DNA of 35,615 bases from Anaerolineae bacterium (GTDB taxonomy: Bacteria > Chloroflexota > Anaerolineae > 4572-78 > J111). Where the stretch lies: assembly GCA_023151115.1 (NCBI GenBank), contig JAKLJP010000059.1, positions 1 to 35,615 on the forward strand, in the 5' to 3' direction. The position numbers were made by a program, and so were the translations under genes. Below the pieces are notes generated by a model that worked only from the letters and a program-made list of their open reading frames with translations, searched no databases and was not told the origin of the DNA. This document shows, piece by piece, positions 22,623-30,583 of the stretch. Numbering within the stretch: position 1 is the first letter of the stretch; each line of letters begins with the position of its first letter.

Positions 22623-24833
22623 CTATTTCTCAGTTCCCTCTGCTCCTTTCACCCACCCCAACGCCACGCTCTGACCCAACAGCCACCATAGCGCCAGCGG
22701 GGCGGCTTGTAGGATCAGCCGCTCGGCGGAGTTGTTGAGGTGGGCCAGAAAGGGATCGAAGCGGCTGAAAACATAAGATAAACTGACCAACCCCACGAAA
22801 CCGATGACCGGCATGATGAGCCAGCCCCCGCGAGCCGCCAGGCAACGCTGCCCCCGCGTGAACAGGATCAGGCCGGCCAGCAGCCAGATGAAGTTCCAGT
22901 AGGGATTTAACAGCCGAGCCAGCATGTGCCAGCCAATAGGTGGCAGCCGGTTTAGATTAGTCCAAAATGTGGGGAGAGTCAAAGGTAAAAAGGTGAAACG
23001 GTAGGTTCCAAACATTGTTAAGAAGAGCTGCCAGAGCAGGGGGAGGGTGAGAGCGGGTAAGAGATAAGAAATAAGAAATAAGAAGGCGGCTTTTCGAGGG
23101 GGGAGGTGGTTGCGCTTGACCTGCCGGATGAGAACGGCCAGCAGTGATACCGTGATCAGGCCCCACCACAGCCAGCCTTCGTTTTTGAGCCAGGGGAGGA
23201 GGGCGGAGGGGAGGGCAAGGGGGAACAGGGGAGCGGGGGAGCGGGGGAGCGGGGGGGAAGGTTGGAAGGTTGGAAGGTTGGAGGTTGGAGGGAGTGGAGG
23301 ATTGGAGGGCTTGTCCTGAGCAAAGTCGAAGGGTTGGAGGGTGGAATAGTTGTGCCATTCAAAGAGTAAAAGAAAAGATAAAAGAACGAGGGCGGCCAGG
23401 GGGATGTCGGCCAGGCCGGTGGCGGCGGGGCGTTCGAGACGAGGGATAGTGGCTAAGAGTAGGGTGAAACCCAGGGCGGGAGTGGGGGCAGCGAAGCGGC
23501 GGGCGGCGTGATAGAACAGCAGGAGGAGGGCCAGATAAAACAGAAATGAGATCAGATTGACCGCCGGTTCATACAGGCGGCCCTGCCAGGTGTAAAACCA
23601 GGCTTCGACGAGAGGCAGCAGCAATGGATAGTCCATGTTGGTCGGCAGGCGGGCGGGGTGGTGGTACAAGTTTGGGGAGAGAGTCTGGTCAAGGTAAAGG
23701 GCGTTGGCTTTACTGGCCCAGTTAACCCAGGCATCCCAGTCGGTCAACGGACTGGCCCAGGCGGCGAAGGCGACCAGAGTGATTTGGAGGACGAGGAAGG
23801 TGAAGAGGAGCAGGGGAGCGGGGGAGCGGGGGAGCAGAGGGGCAAGAGAGAGGTTACGAAGCCGCTGTTTTTGGACGAGCCACGAAAAAACCCTCACCCC
23901 CGTCGCTGACGCGACTTCCCCTCTCCCGGTGGGAGAGGAGGTTGGGGGGAGAAAGCTATTTTCAAAGGCTGTCCGATGGGTGTAGAGCCAGAGCAAATAG
24001 CCCAGGATACTTAACCCAATGACGGCCGGGATCAGTGATAGCCCCAGCCAAGGCAGTAAGAAAGCAGCCAGCGAGGCGATTCCACAGCCCAGCAGCCAGC
24101 CCACCGCCAGGCGAAGCGGCCAGGAACCGGCTAAATGATGGAATGTGAGGTGATACAGCATGTCGCCCCAGAGCCAGATGGAAAGAATGGCGCCAAGCAA
24201 GAGGAGTAGACCGCCGACCACTGACCGCCGACTGCCGATCCATTGGGCACTTTCCTTACGGGATTCCCATTGGCGATCAACTTCTTCCCTCTGACTACTG
24301 ACTACTGGCTTCTGACTACTGTCTCCCAAAAAAATAAGATAAGTATCGCCATCGAAAGAGATAACGGCGCCGGAGATGGGAGGGTGGTCAAACCCATCCG
24401 CTAAAATGGCAGTTGCCTCGTGTTTTTCGGCCAGGGTTAAAATGTTGGCTTCGGTCAGGTCGGTGGGTAGCCACCAGGCCGGGTAACGATTGGCGGGAAC
24501 GGGCGCGGCCCACCAGACGGGGCGAGGGTACAGGTGATAGAGCGCCCGGTGGTACAGCACGTAGGCCGGGTCGCCGTAGGTGCGCGGGCTGGCGGTGAGT
24601 AATAACAGTGTGGTGTCAGAGTCGGTGTGCTGTTCGACCCAGACCAATAAATCGTAGCTGGCGGGATAATAAGCCATGCGAGCGGCCTCCCCCGGTTCGG
24701 TACGGGCAAATACCGCCAGTTGGCGTAAATAATCGAGCCGGGCCGGCAGGTAGTTGAGCTGGCCGATGATGACCAACAGGAGAGCAAGCCCTGGTAACAG
24801 GTTTTTAGGGTTGGCAATCACTTTCCAAAGCAA
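22623..24833 (-). CDS. Large multi-pass membrane protein, probable glycosyltransferase-type, with repeat-derived inserts
   Basis: A 736-residue open frame from a TTG. One membrane segment (about 13-30) is followed by an extracytoplasmic domain (about 50-180, with DYLVWVEQHT-like and AYYPASYDLL text). A repeat-derived linker (SSQREEVDRQWESRKESAQW) comes next, then about ten hydrophobic helices. The helical part has WASPLTDWDAWVNWASKANA, where acidic residues after a membrane helix recall GT-C glycosyltransferases. At least four inserts are translations of known-type repeats (for example FDFAQDK, PLPRSPAPLF, PTSSPTGRGEV), all in frame. No ATG is near the start; a TTG follows the upstream gene by 18 bases. 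The function is only inferred from fold and context. Confidence 0.65.
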   Translation of the reverse strand: MLWKVIANPKNLLPGLALLLVIIGQLNYLPARLDYLRQLAVFARTEPGEAARMAYYPASYDLLVWVEQHTDSDTTLLLLTASPRTYGDPAYVLYHRALYHLYPRPVWWAAPVPANRYPAWWLPTDLTEANILTLAEKHEATAILADGFDHPPISGAVISFDGDTYLIFLGDSSQKPVVSSQREEVDRQWESRKESAQWIGSRRSVVGGLLLLLGAILSIWLWGDMLYHLTFHHLAGSWPLRLAVGWLLGCGIASLAAFLLPWLGLSLIPAVIGLSILGYLLWLYTHRTAFENSFLPPTSSPTGRGEVASATGVRVFSWLVQKQRLRNLSLAPLLPRSPAPLLLFTFLVLQITLVAFAAWASPLTDWDAWVNWASKANALYLDQTLSPNLYHHPARLPTNMDYPLLLPLVEAWFYTWQGRLYEPAVNLISFLFYLALLLLFYHAARRFAAPTPALGFTLLLATIPRLERPAATGLADIPLAALVLLSFLLLFEWHNYSTLQPFDFAQDKPSNPPLPPTSNLPTFQPSPPLPRSPAPLFPLALPSALLPWLKNEGWLWWGLITVSLLAVLIRQVKRNHLPPRKAAFLFLISYLLPALTLPLLWQLFLTMFGTYRFTFLPLTLPTFWTNLNRLPPIGWHMLARLLNPYWNFIWLLAGLILFTRGQRCLAARGGWLIMPVIGFVGLVSLSYVFSRFDPFLAHLNNSAERLILQAAPLALWWLLGQSVALGWVKGAEGTEK
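23221..23345. repeat. Compound in-frame repeat in the 22623 gene
   Basis: GGGGGAGC units, then GGTTGGAA units, then a CTTGTCCTGAGCAAAGTCGA segment, then GGTTGGAGG. On the minus strand this reads TLQPFDFAQDKPSNPP and LPRSPAPLFP text between two membrane helices. Confidence 0.85.
23810..23843. repeat. In-frame GGGGGAGC tandem in the 22623 gene
   Basis: Three to four units of AGCGGGGG-type word translate as LLPRSPAPLL between hydrophobic segments. Confidence 0.7.
23890..23950. repeat. In-frame CCCTCACCCC / CCCCTCTCCC palindromic element in the 22623 gene
   Basis: CCCCTCTCCCGGTGGGAGAG folds as a hairpin and is preceded by CCCTCACCCCCGTCGCTGAC. It translates as PPTSSPTGRGEVASATGVRV on the minus strand. 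Confidence 0.7.
24291..24322. repeat. In-frame GACTACT heptamer tandem in the 22623 gene
   Basis: CTGACTACTGACTACTGG and a further CTGACTACTG are translated as QKPVVSSQ text between the soluble domain and the first membrane bundle. The word is related to the 5520-5595 repeat. Confidence 0.7.
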
Positions 24834-24851
24834 GCTTTGGACTCCTGGTTT

Positions 24852-26531
24852 TTATTTTTCAAGTTGATAAATCTGCATCCGGCCATAGGTGGGATCATCT
24901 AGCTGGCCGATGAGTCGGGCCTGTCGTTGGGCCAGGTAGGTCCAGATATCCTGTCCGAGTTGGTGCAATGGATGGTCTGGCTCGGTGGTTTCGGCCAGAA
25001 AATCGAGCATGATTTGATCGAGCAGGATGATTTGGGGCGGCCTCATCTGCGCCGCCTGCATAAAAGAAAGCGACTGCGAGACATAGTTGGGATTGGTCCA
25101 AAAGATGGGGACCAAAACACTCTGGTAGTTTTGACGGTGGACAGCCAGGCCCAGCCAGTAATGCTGCAAGCCCATCACCCGGCTCTGCGGGGGAAGGTGA
25201 GCGGCAATCGTGTTGGAAAAAGTTTGATACGGGGTTAGCCGCCGGGCTGTCTGATGAAGCCGTACCGATGTCAAAATTCCTTCGGCCATACCCAGCAGAA
25301 AAAGCAGGGCCAGGATAGGCCGCCACCAGCGTCGAGGGGTTGGCGCTTGCCAGAGGTGTATAAAACCCGCCGCGATAACTAGGGCAAACAGCGGCCACAG
25401 CGTCGCCAGGTAGCTGAAGGTTTTGAAAGAGAGTAACAGGGTAAACAAGCTGCCTAGAGTGATTAAAACCGCTACCAAAATACAAGATGAAATGACCGGG
25501 GACGGGAGACCGGAGACCGGGTGTGAGGGAGGAATATTTACCCACCCTGTAAGGCTGCGCTTTAAAAGCCAAATTAGGCTTAAACTGCATAGAATGAGCC
25601 AAAGCCACGCCCCCAGCGACTGCTTGGCGCCATTTAGAATGGGATCGTAACGTTCGACTTCGTTCAGCAGGTTGATTAGATAAAAGCGGCTGTCCAACAA
25701 GCCAAAGCGGTCGGCGTAGTTGCGGTTTTGCTGGACAAAATCGCTCCAGCCGGAAGCGACAAAGAGCAGCCAAGGCGTCAAGGCCAGGCCGAAGCCAATC
25801 AGAGTGATGACAGCCGGTTTGATGGCTGGTCGGCCCCGAATCCACAAGGCGGCTAACAGCAGCGCCGGCAGCCAAAACGCACCGTAGACGTGGCTGAGGA
25901 CGGCGAGGCCGGCGAGGAAGCCGATGAAGAAATTGTGAATTGTGAACTTTGTAAGTTGCCGGTCTCCGGTCTCCGGTCTCCGGTCTGAAGTTAACACATG
26001 CACCAGAATTAGCAATGCAGCCAGACCAAACACCGGCACGGCGCTGTCATAACGAACAATGCGGGCGACATCGGCCAGGGGGATGCCGCTGGGCAGGTGG
26101 GAAAAAGGCCCGGCGATGCGCCAGGTGGCTAAAATCGCTACAGCCAGGGCGCCGTGCCAGGGCGAAAATAGTTTTGTTCCCAGCCGGTGGGTCAGGGCCA
26201 GAGTCAGGAGGATGAGCGCCAGAGGGGCGAGTCGAGCTTGAAACAGCCCCAGGCCAAAAAGATGCAGCGCCCCACCGACCAAAATAGGAAAGAGGGGCAT
26301 AAAACCGTAGTAATGCTGCTCCATGCCGTAGAAGCCGGCAAAGAGGTCGGTCCCAAAACGGCCTTCGGCCCAGAAGGTGTAACCGGGGGCGGCCTGCCAG
26401 GACTCGTCTTCGTGGGTTTTGGGGAAGCGGTCGAGGTTGGTCAAGCCGGTGGCCCAGAAGTAAAGGAGCAGGAGCAGAGAGAGGAGGTGAGGCGTGAAGC
26501 GTGAGGCGTGAGGCGTGAGGCGAAAAGACAT
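24852..26531 (-). CDS. Membrane glycosyltransferase, GT39/ArnT-like
   Basis: This 559-residue protein has about ten hydrophobic helices. After the first helix, FPKTHEDESWQAAPGYTFW carries the acidic pair expected of GT-C enzymes (the DE at about 40), and GFYGMEQHYYGFMPLFPILV continues the pattern of the PMT/ArnT family. Such enzymes move sugars from polyprenyl-phosphate carriers to lipid or protein on the outer face of the membrane. Three heptamer inserts are in frame: at the N-terminus (LTPHASRFTPHLL), in TSDRRPETGDRQLTKFTIHN, and in HPVSGLPSPVIS. The ATG at 26531 is at the edge of the repeat. The 736-residue protein follows after 18 bases. Acceptor unknown. Confidence 0.8.
   Translation of the reverse strand: MSFRLTPHASRFTPHLLSLLLLLYFWATGLTNLDRFPKTHEDESWQAAPGYTFWAEGRFGTDLFAGFYGMEQHYYGFMPLFPILVGGALHLFGLGLFQARLAPLALILLTLALTHRLGTKLFSPWHGALAVAILATWRIAGPFSHLPSGIPLADVARIVRYDSAVPVFGLAALLILVHVLTSDRRPETGDRQLTKFTIHNFFIGFLAGLAVLSHVYGAFWLPALLLAALWIRGRPAIKPAVITLIGFGLALTPWLLFVASGWSDFVQQNRNYADRFGLLDSRFYLINLLNEVERYDPILNGAKQSLGAWLWLILCSLSLIWLLKRSLTGWVNIPPSHPVSGLPSPVISSCILVAVLITLGSLFTLLLSFKTFSYLATLWPLFALVIAAGFIHLWQAPTPRRWWRPILALLFLLGMAEGILTSVRLHQTARRLTPYQTFSNTIAAHLPPQSRVMGLQHYWLGLAVHRQNYQSVLVPIFWTNPNYVSQSLSFMQAAQMRPPQIILLDQIMLDFLAETTEPDHPLHQLGQDIWTYLAQRQARLIGQLDDPTYGRMQIYQLEK
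25499..25522. repeat. In-frame GGAGACC tandem in the 24852 gene
   Basis: GGGGACGGGAGACCGGAGAC followed by CGGG gives HPVSGLPSPVIS on the minus strand. It shares its word with the repeat at 13196. Confidence 0.65.
25931..25986. repeat. In-frame compound repeat (GAATTGT and GGTCTCC words) in the 24852 gene
   Basis: AATTGTGAATTGTGAAC is followed by CCGGTCTCCGGTCTCCGGTC. The minus-strand translation is SDRRPETGDRQLTKFTIHNF in a loop between membrane helices. Confidence 0.8.
26487..26524. repeat. GTGAGGC heptamer tandem at the start of the 24852 gene
   Basis: Five units of GTGAGGC or GTGAAGC lie within the first 15 codons (LTPHASRFTPH). The true original N-terminus may have been replaced or extended by this repeat. 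Confidence 0.75.
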
Positions 26532-26554
26532 GTTATTAACGCGCTATACCCAAG

Positions 26555-26587
26555 AGATTTCTCGACCTCTGGCCTCGAAATGACATG
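26555..26587. repeat. Half copy of the TGTCATTTCGA element
   Basis: GAGATTTCTCGACCTC then TCGAAATGACATG (26575-26587) reproduce the right half of the 11036-11154 element. No matching left end is present within 60 bases. Confidence 0.65.
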
Positions 26588-26594
26588 GAGTTAA

Positions 26595-28007
26595 TTATGA
26601 CAACGCCTGGGCCGGTTTGAGCCACTCGACCAGTTTGCGCTCCAACGGCAGGGCATAGGCCCGCCGTTCAACCCGCCAGCGGGACAAGGTTTGCAAGGGC
26701 CAGCGCAGCGGATTGCGATTGCCGCTGTAGGCAAAACGCTGGTAAAACTTGAAATGCTCGATTTCGCGCTTTTGGGCCTCGCTCAACCAGTCGTTGCCGC
26801 TGCCGATGTAATCAAAATCGGCCCACTCCTCCAGCGTGGCCGGGAAGCGATAATTCTGTGCTCTCAGCCGCTCGGCGATGGGGTTGCCGGGATAGGGTTT
26901 GAAATAAAAAACGGCCAGTTCAAAGTTGCTGCTCATGGCCCGCAGCTCACGGGCGACCCGCAGCGACTCGGCCACACTCTCCGCCGGCTCGCCGGGAAAG
27001 CCGACGATGACATTAATAATCGCGCCGATGTTGTGACGGGCCAGCTTTTCCGCCGTGATCCACATATCTTCAACTTTGATGTCTTTTTGAATCCAATCAA
27101 TAGTTTCCTGCGAGCCGGCCTCCATGCCAATCATCACCCGGCGCAGGCCAGATTGTTTGCACAGGGCAAAGGTGGCGTCGTCAAGGCGGCGGCCCTGGTC
27201 GGCCCGCATCGTGCCGGTCCAGGTGAATTGCAATCCCTCGCGCAAAAAGCCTTCGGCTACAGCGGCGACCCGTTTCTGCTGGGTGAAATAGGTCTCGTCT
27301 TGCAGGTTCAAATCGGTAAAGCGATGCCGCTGCCATAAATCGGCAATTTCGCCGACCATGCGCTCCGGCGAGTAGCCATACCAGCCGCGATTGTAAACCG
27401 CTGGATCGGCGCAGAAGTTGCAGCGGAAGCGGCAGCCCTGCGAGGAGATGTAATCAAGCTGGCGCTGGCCTTTGAGCTTAAAGTAATCTTCCATCGAGAT
27501 AAAATCATAGTCGTGGCGAGGAAAGGTGTTGATGTCGCGCATGGGGCGGGGAAACGTGGTGCGTGGTGCGTGATGCGTGGAAGGATGAAGGGTGCAGCCG
27601 GGTATATTGTCGAGGGGTGCGTTGGCGGCTAAGTGTTCGACGATTTCGGCAAAGGTTTCTTCGCCCTGGCCTATGACGGCGGCGGTGACGGCGCTTTCGG
27701 CGGCGCACATTTCCGGGAAAAGGGAGGGGTGCCAGCCGCCCCAAATCACCGGCAAATCAGGCCGGCGAGCGCGGGCGGCGCGGGTCACTTCCAGGGCGTC
27801 GCGCAGCGGTGCGCCGGTGAGCACCGTTACCCCCAGGCACAGGGCCTCGTCAAGCTGGCTCAACAGGCTTTCCGTCGAGTGCAGCCGGCCATCTACGATG
27901 ACCACTTCATACTTGTCTCGGTCCAGGGCCGAGGCCAGGGCAATCAAAGCCAGCGGCATGGTCCAGAAAACAGCGCGCGGATTGTAGAGAACAACTTTGT
28001 GAGGCAT
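26595..28007 (-). CDS. B12-binding-domain radical SAM protein
   Basis: This 470-residue protein has a cobalamin-binding-type Rossmann domain (about 1-135), with YEVVIVDGR, LGVTVLTG and VIWGGWHPSLFPE. A radical SAM barrel (about 185-420) contains GCRFRCNFCAD with Cys192, Cys196 and Cys199, which bind the 4Fe-4S cluster. The classical B12 base-off DxHxxG motif is not seen, so B12 use is uncertain. A linker near 141-153 (HPSTHHAPRTTFP) is translated from a heptamer repeat. Proteins of this class methylate or rearrange unreactive carbons in lipids, antibiotics and tetrapyrroles. The next gene is another radical SAM protein, suggesting joint modification of one product. Confidence 0.85.
   Translation of the reverse strand: MPHKVVLYNPRAVFWTMPLALIALASALDRDKYEVVIVDGRLHSTESLLSQLDEALCLGVTVLTGAPLRDALEVTRAARARRPDLPVIWGGWHPSLFPEMCAAESAVTAAVIGQGEETFAEIVEHLAANAPLDNIPGCTLHPSTHHAPRTTFPRPMRDINTFPRHDYDFISMEDYFKLKGQRQLDYISSQGCRFRCNFCADPAVYNRGWYGYSPERMVGEIADLWQRHRFTDLNLQDETYFTQQKRVAAVAEGFLREGLQFTWTGTMRADQGRRLDDATFALCKQSGLRRVMIGMEAGSQETIDWIQKDIKVEDMWITAEKLARHNIGAIINVIVGFPGEPAESVAESLRVARELRAMSSNFELAVFYFKPYPGNPIAERLRAQNYRFPATLEEWADFDYIGSGNDWLSEAQKREIEHFKFYQRFAYSGNRNPLRWPLQTLSRWRVERRAYALPLERKLVEWLKPAQALS
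27555..27582. repeat. In-frame GTGGTGC/GTGATGC heptamer insert in the radical SAM gene
   Basis: CGTGGTGCGTGGTGCGTGAT plus GCGTGG translates as STHHAPRTT. It shares its word with the hairpin at 21171-21214. Confidence 0.7.
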
Positions 28008-28020
28008 TGTTAACTCCCAA

Positions 28021-28079
28021 TAGGTAGTAGGGAGTAGGTAGTAGGGTTTTTCCCCTTACTACTTACTCCCTACTACCTA
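28021..28079. repeat. Heptamer hairpin (AGTAGGT / AGTAGGG words)
   Basis: The left arm at 28021-28046 pairs with 28053-28079 with one mismatch and one extra base around a loop of T residues. The right arm supplies the TAG stop of the SPASM gene (28073-28075). It fills the gap between the two radical SAM genes. Confidence 0.85.
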
Positions 28080-29134
28080 CTACCATTTCCCACCTTCACC
28101 GTTGGCCGCAAGTTCAGCGAGCAGACACACTTCCGGCAAATGGCGTCGGTGTCCATATCCAAGTTTTGGCGGAAGGCGATGGCTTCCGGGCTGTTGAGTA
28201 GGTCCGGCAGGGGCGTCTGGCGGATATTGCCCAGGGCGTGATGGAAGAAGCAGGAACGGACGGTGCCATCGGCCTCGACCACCGTCGAGACCCAGGGCGC
28301 GTTGCAGCGCACCGGCGGAAAGTCAGTCAGCCCGTAAAAGGCGGCATAATAATCATATATGCAGCGGATTTTGCCGGGCGACTCGGCGATGTAGCCGCTG
28401 GCAAAATCGGCGGCGTAATTGGCGATGAGCGATTCAATAACAATTTGCAGATGCGGCAATTGCGCCTGGTCAAGTTTGACCTCCTCCGTCCGCTCTTCGT
28501 CCCACAGTTCGGGGCGATTGAAGGCTTCGCTGGACACATCGGCGGGCAGAAAGCTGATACCGTCCAGGCCGATGGTGTGAGCGGCGTCAATGATGTTGGG
28601 CCAGTCGCCAAAGTTGAGCCGCTGGATAACACAACGGGCCGAGATGGGAAAGGCCGGATCGAGCGCCTTAACGGCCTGGACTCCTTCCGCCAGCTTTTGA
28701 AAGGCATTGGGAATCCGGCGAATGGCATTGTGAACCGCCTCGGAACCGTCCAGCGAAACGATTACTTCATCAGTTCGGCTGACTACCTGCTCGGCGTAAC
28801 GTTTCAGCAGCAGCCCGGTCGAAAGGATAGTGATTTTCATGCCCTCGGCCCGCAGTATGTCGCACAAGCGAAAGAGGTTGGGGTTCATGAGCGCTTCGCC
28901 GCCCGACATGACCACCCACTGCGTCCCTAATTTTTTGAACGAGGCCAACAGCCCCTGCGCGTCGGCTTCGGTCAACTGCTGGGTGTTGCCGTTGCCCTTC
29001 CAAATGTCGCACATGACGCACTGGCAGTTACAACTGCTGTGCGGCATCAAAATAGCGACCGGCAGGGCGTGAATTTTATGCGTTTTGAGGGTTAGGTAAC
29101 GCCGGAAGGCGTTAAGTCCAAAAGTTCTTGACAT
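28073..29134 (-). CDS. Radical SAM protein with SPASM-type C-terminal cluster domain
   Basis: This 353-residue protein has CNCQCVMC (Cys35, Cys39, Cys42) as the radical SAM cluster motif, then SGGEALMNPNLF, the GGE motif binding SAM. The C-terminal part carries RCNAPWVSTVVEADGTVRSC and later ICRKCVCSLN, the cysteine-rich SPASM-style region for an auxiliary cluster. Family members include peptide maturases, sporulation or hopanoid-type enzymes and other modifiers. No short peptide gene lies beside it, and the nearest candidate (11172-11381) is 17 kb away. It is upstream of the B12-type radical SAM gene on the same strand. The product is unknown; a role in modifying a lipid or glycan is inferred from neighbours. 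Confidence 0.87.
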   Translation of the reverse strand: MSRTFGLNAFRRYLTLKTHKIHALPVAILMPHSSCNCQCVMCDIWKGNGNTQQLTEADAQGLLASFKKLGTQWVVMSGGEALMNPNLFRLCDILRAEGMKITILSTGLLLKRYAEQVVSRTDEVIVSLDGSEAVHNAIRRIPNAFQKLAEGVQAVKALDPAFPISARCVIQRLNFGDWPNIIDAAHTIGLDGISFLPADVSSEAFNRPELWDEERTEEVKLDQAQLPHLQIVIESLIANYAADFASGYIAESPGKIRCIYDYYAAFYGLTDFPPVRCNAPWVSTVVEADGTVRSCFFHHALGNIRQTPLPDLLNSPEAIAFRQNLDMDTDAICRKCVCSLNLRPTVKVGNGSR

Positions 29135-29189
29135 TTTTTCCTGTAAAGCGTAAAGATTTTGAGCACAAAACCAATAATTACTTATCCCT

Positions 29190-29291
29190 CATGTCATTTC
29201 GAGACTGAAAGCCGAGAAATCTGCTGAGGTCATAGTTTACAAACGCAGATTTTGAAGATTTCTCGCTCCTAACGTCACTCGAAATGACATG
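29190..29291. repeat. TGTCATTTCGA-type palindromic element, complete copy
   Basis: A 102-bp element has perfect 13-base ends CATGTCATTTCGA (29190-29202) and TCGAAATGACATG (29279-29291). It lies between divergent genes, and its right end provides the ATG used by the open frame at 29289. Confidence 0.85.
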
Positions 29292-30554
29292 ACTGAGCGA
29301 TTACCAAAACCATTACGTTTTACGTTTTACGTATTAAGTGTTACCATAATCTGCGTGAGAAATGTAATCCTTTACTCTGTAACCGGCCTCATTGCATTTT
29401 GGTTTGTTACGCAAACACTGTATCCGGCCAGTCAAACCCTGACCCACGGCTTTGGCGCCTATTACAGCGCCGCCCGACTTCTCCGAATGGGGCAATTTTC
29501 GGCCCAGGTCTACGACCCTGCCTATTTCCGGCCAGTGGTACGAGTCGGCAGTCACCAACAAGCCGACGATATTTATCATGCCAACCCGCCGACCACCAGC
29601 TTGATGTTGTGGCCGTTGAGTTTTTTATCCATCGAAAATGCCCGCCTTATCTGGACCGTAGTCAACGCGGTGCTGCTCTTTGGTGGGCTGATCTTGCTGC
29701 TGTTTACTTTTTCTCCCCGGCCCACTCTGCCGGTTTTGGCGCTGCTGGCCTCGTTGGGAATGTTATTTCAACCGGCTCTGGAAAATATAAGATTGGGTCA
29801 GGCTTACCTATTAATTTTTGCCTTGTTCTCTATAGCAGTTACAGCTTGGTCGAAGTTGGCTAAATCTAACCCGCTCGGCGGTGCAGCGCTGGCGTTGGCT
29901 TTGGTTTTAAAGACGGCCGGCTGGGCGCTGCTGCCTGTTCTCATCTGGCAAAGGCGGTGGCGGCGGCTGTTTTGGACTGTCAGCGTGATTGGCGTCATTT
30001 TAGTAATGGCACTTCCTTTGTTTCCGCCACCTGTATGGCAAAGATATGGACAGCTTCTCACTGAAACAGGCAGTTCCGCCGCCACCTGTGCGGCCGCTTA
30101 TCAAACGACGCGCAGTTTGCTATGCCGTTTATTTGTGTTTGATCCCGTCTGGAGCCAGACCCCTTTAATTAATCTACCCTGGCTGGCCGTGATTCTTTTA
30201 ATCAGCCTGGCGCTGTTGACCCTGGGTTTTATCTTGACCTTCGCCCGCCGAAATGAAACGCTGGCCCTCGTCGCTGCGCTGGCCTGGGGCGTTATTTTTG
30301 CCCCGTTAGGCGAACAGTATCACCACACGGTTATGCTGATTCCCCTCAGTTGGCTGATCCTCCACTGGGACCGGCTCAACAATTTCAGTCGAGGCTGCTT
30401 AATAACCGCTGTATGTCTTTACCTTTTACCGCTCCCTGGGCAAAACGGGTTGATTCTGTTAGCCTATCCCCGCTTGTTTGGGGCTTGGTTGACCCTGGCA
30501 GCCTTATATCCTCTCATACGTGAACAAGCTCCGAGATTAGAGATTGGAGATTAG
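29289..30554 (+). CDS. GT87-type membrane glycosyltransferase (DUF2029-like)
   Basis: This 421-residue protein has about ten hydrophobic helices. After the first helix, HGFGAYYSAARLLRMGQFSA and VYDPAYFRP match the GT87 mannosyltransferase-like pattern, and LRLGQAYLLIFALF-like text (IRLGQAYLLIF) is the conserved middle GQxN/GQ segment. Such proteins use polyprenyl-phosphate sugars on the outer membrane face. The ATG at 29289 lies in a repeat element, and codons 10-17 (RFTFYVLS) come from a heptamer tandem, so the original start may be the GTG at 29355. The last codons (LEIGD) and the stop are supplied by the 30533 hairpin. The neighbours are GT and radical SAM genes. Confidence 0.8.
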   Translation: MTERLPKPLRFTFYVLSVTIICVRNVILYSVTGLIAFWFVTQTLYPASQTLTHGFGAYYSAARLLRMGQFSAQVYDPAYFRPVVRVGSHQQADDIYHANPPTTSLMLWPLSFLSIENARLIWTVVNAVLLFGGLILLLFTFSPRPTLPVLALLASLGMLFQPALENIRLGQAYLLIFALFSIAVTAWSKLAKSNPLGGAALALALVLKTAGWALLPVLIWQRRWRRLFWTVSVIGVILVMALPLFPPPVWQRYGQLLTETGSSAATCAAAYQTTRSLLCRLFVFDPVWSQTPLINLPWLAVILLISLALLTLGFILTFARRNETLALVAALAWGVIFAPLGEQYHHTVMLIPLSWLILHWDRLNNFSRGCLITAVCLYLLPLPGQNGLILLAYPRLFGAWLTLAALYPLIREQAPRLEIGD

Positions 30555-30583
30555 AGATTCTTTTAATCTCCAATCTCCCCACT
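30533..30583. repeat. Heptamer hairpin (GAGATTG/GAGATTA) ending both convergent genes
   Basis: A perfect 13-bp stem (30541-30553 and 30564-30576) has a 10-base loop GAGATTCTTT. The plus-strand GT87 gene stops at 30552-30554 and the minus-strand amidohydrolase stops at 30563-30565; both stops lie inside it and both proteins end in EIGD. It could also act as a bidirectional terminator. Confidence 0.85.
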
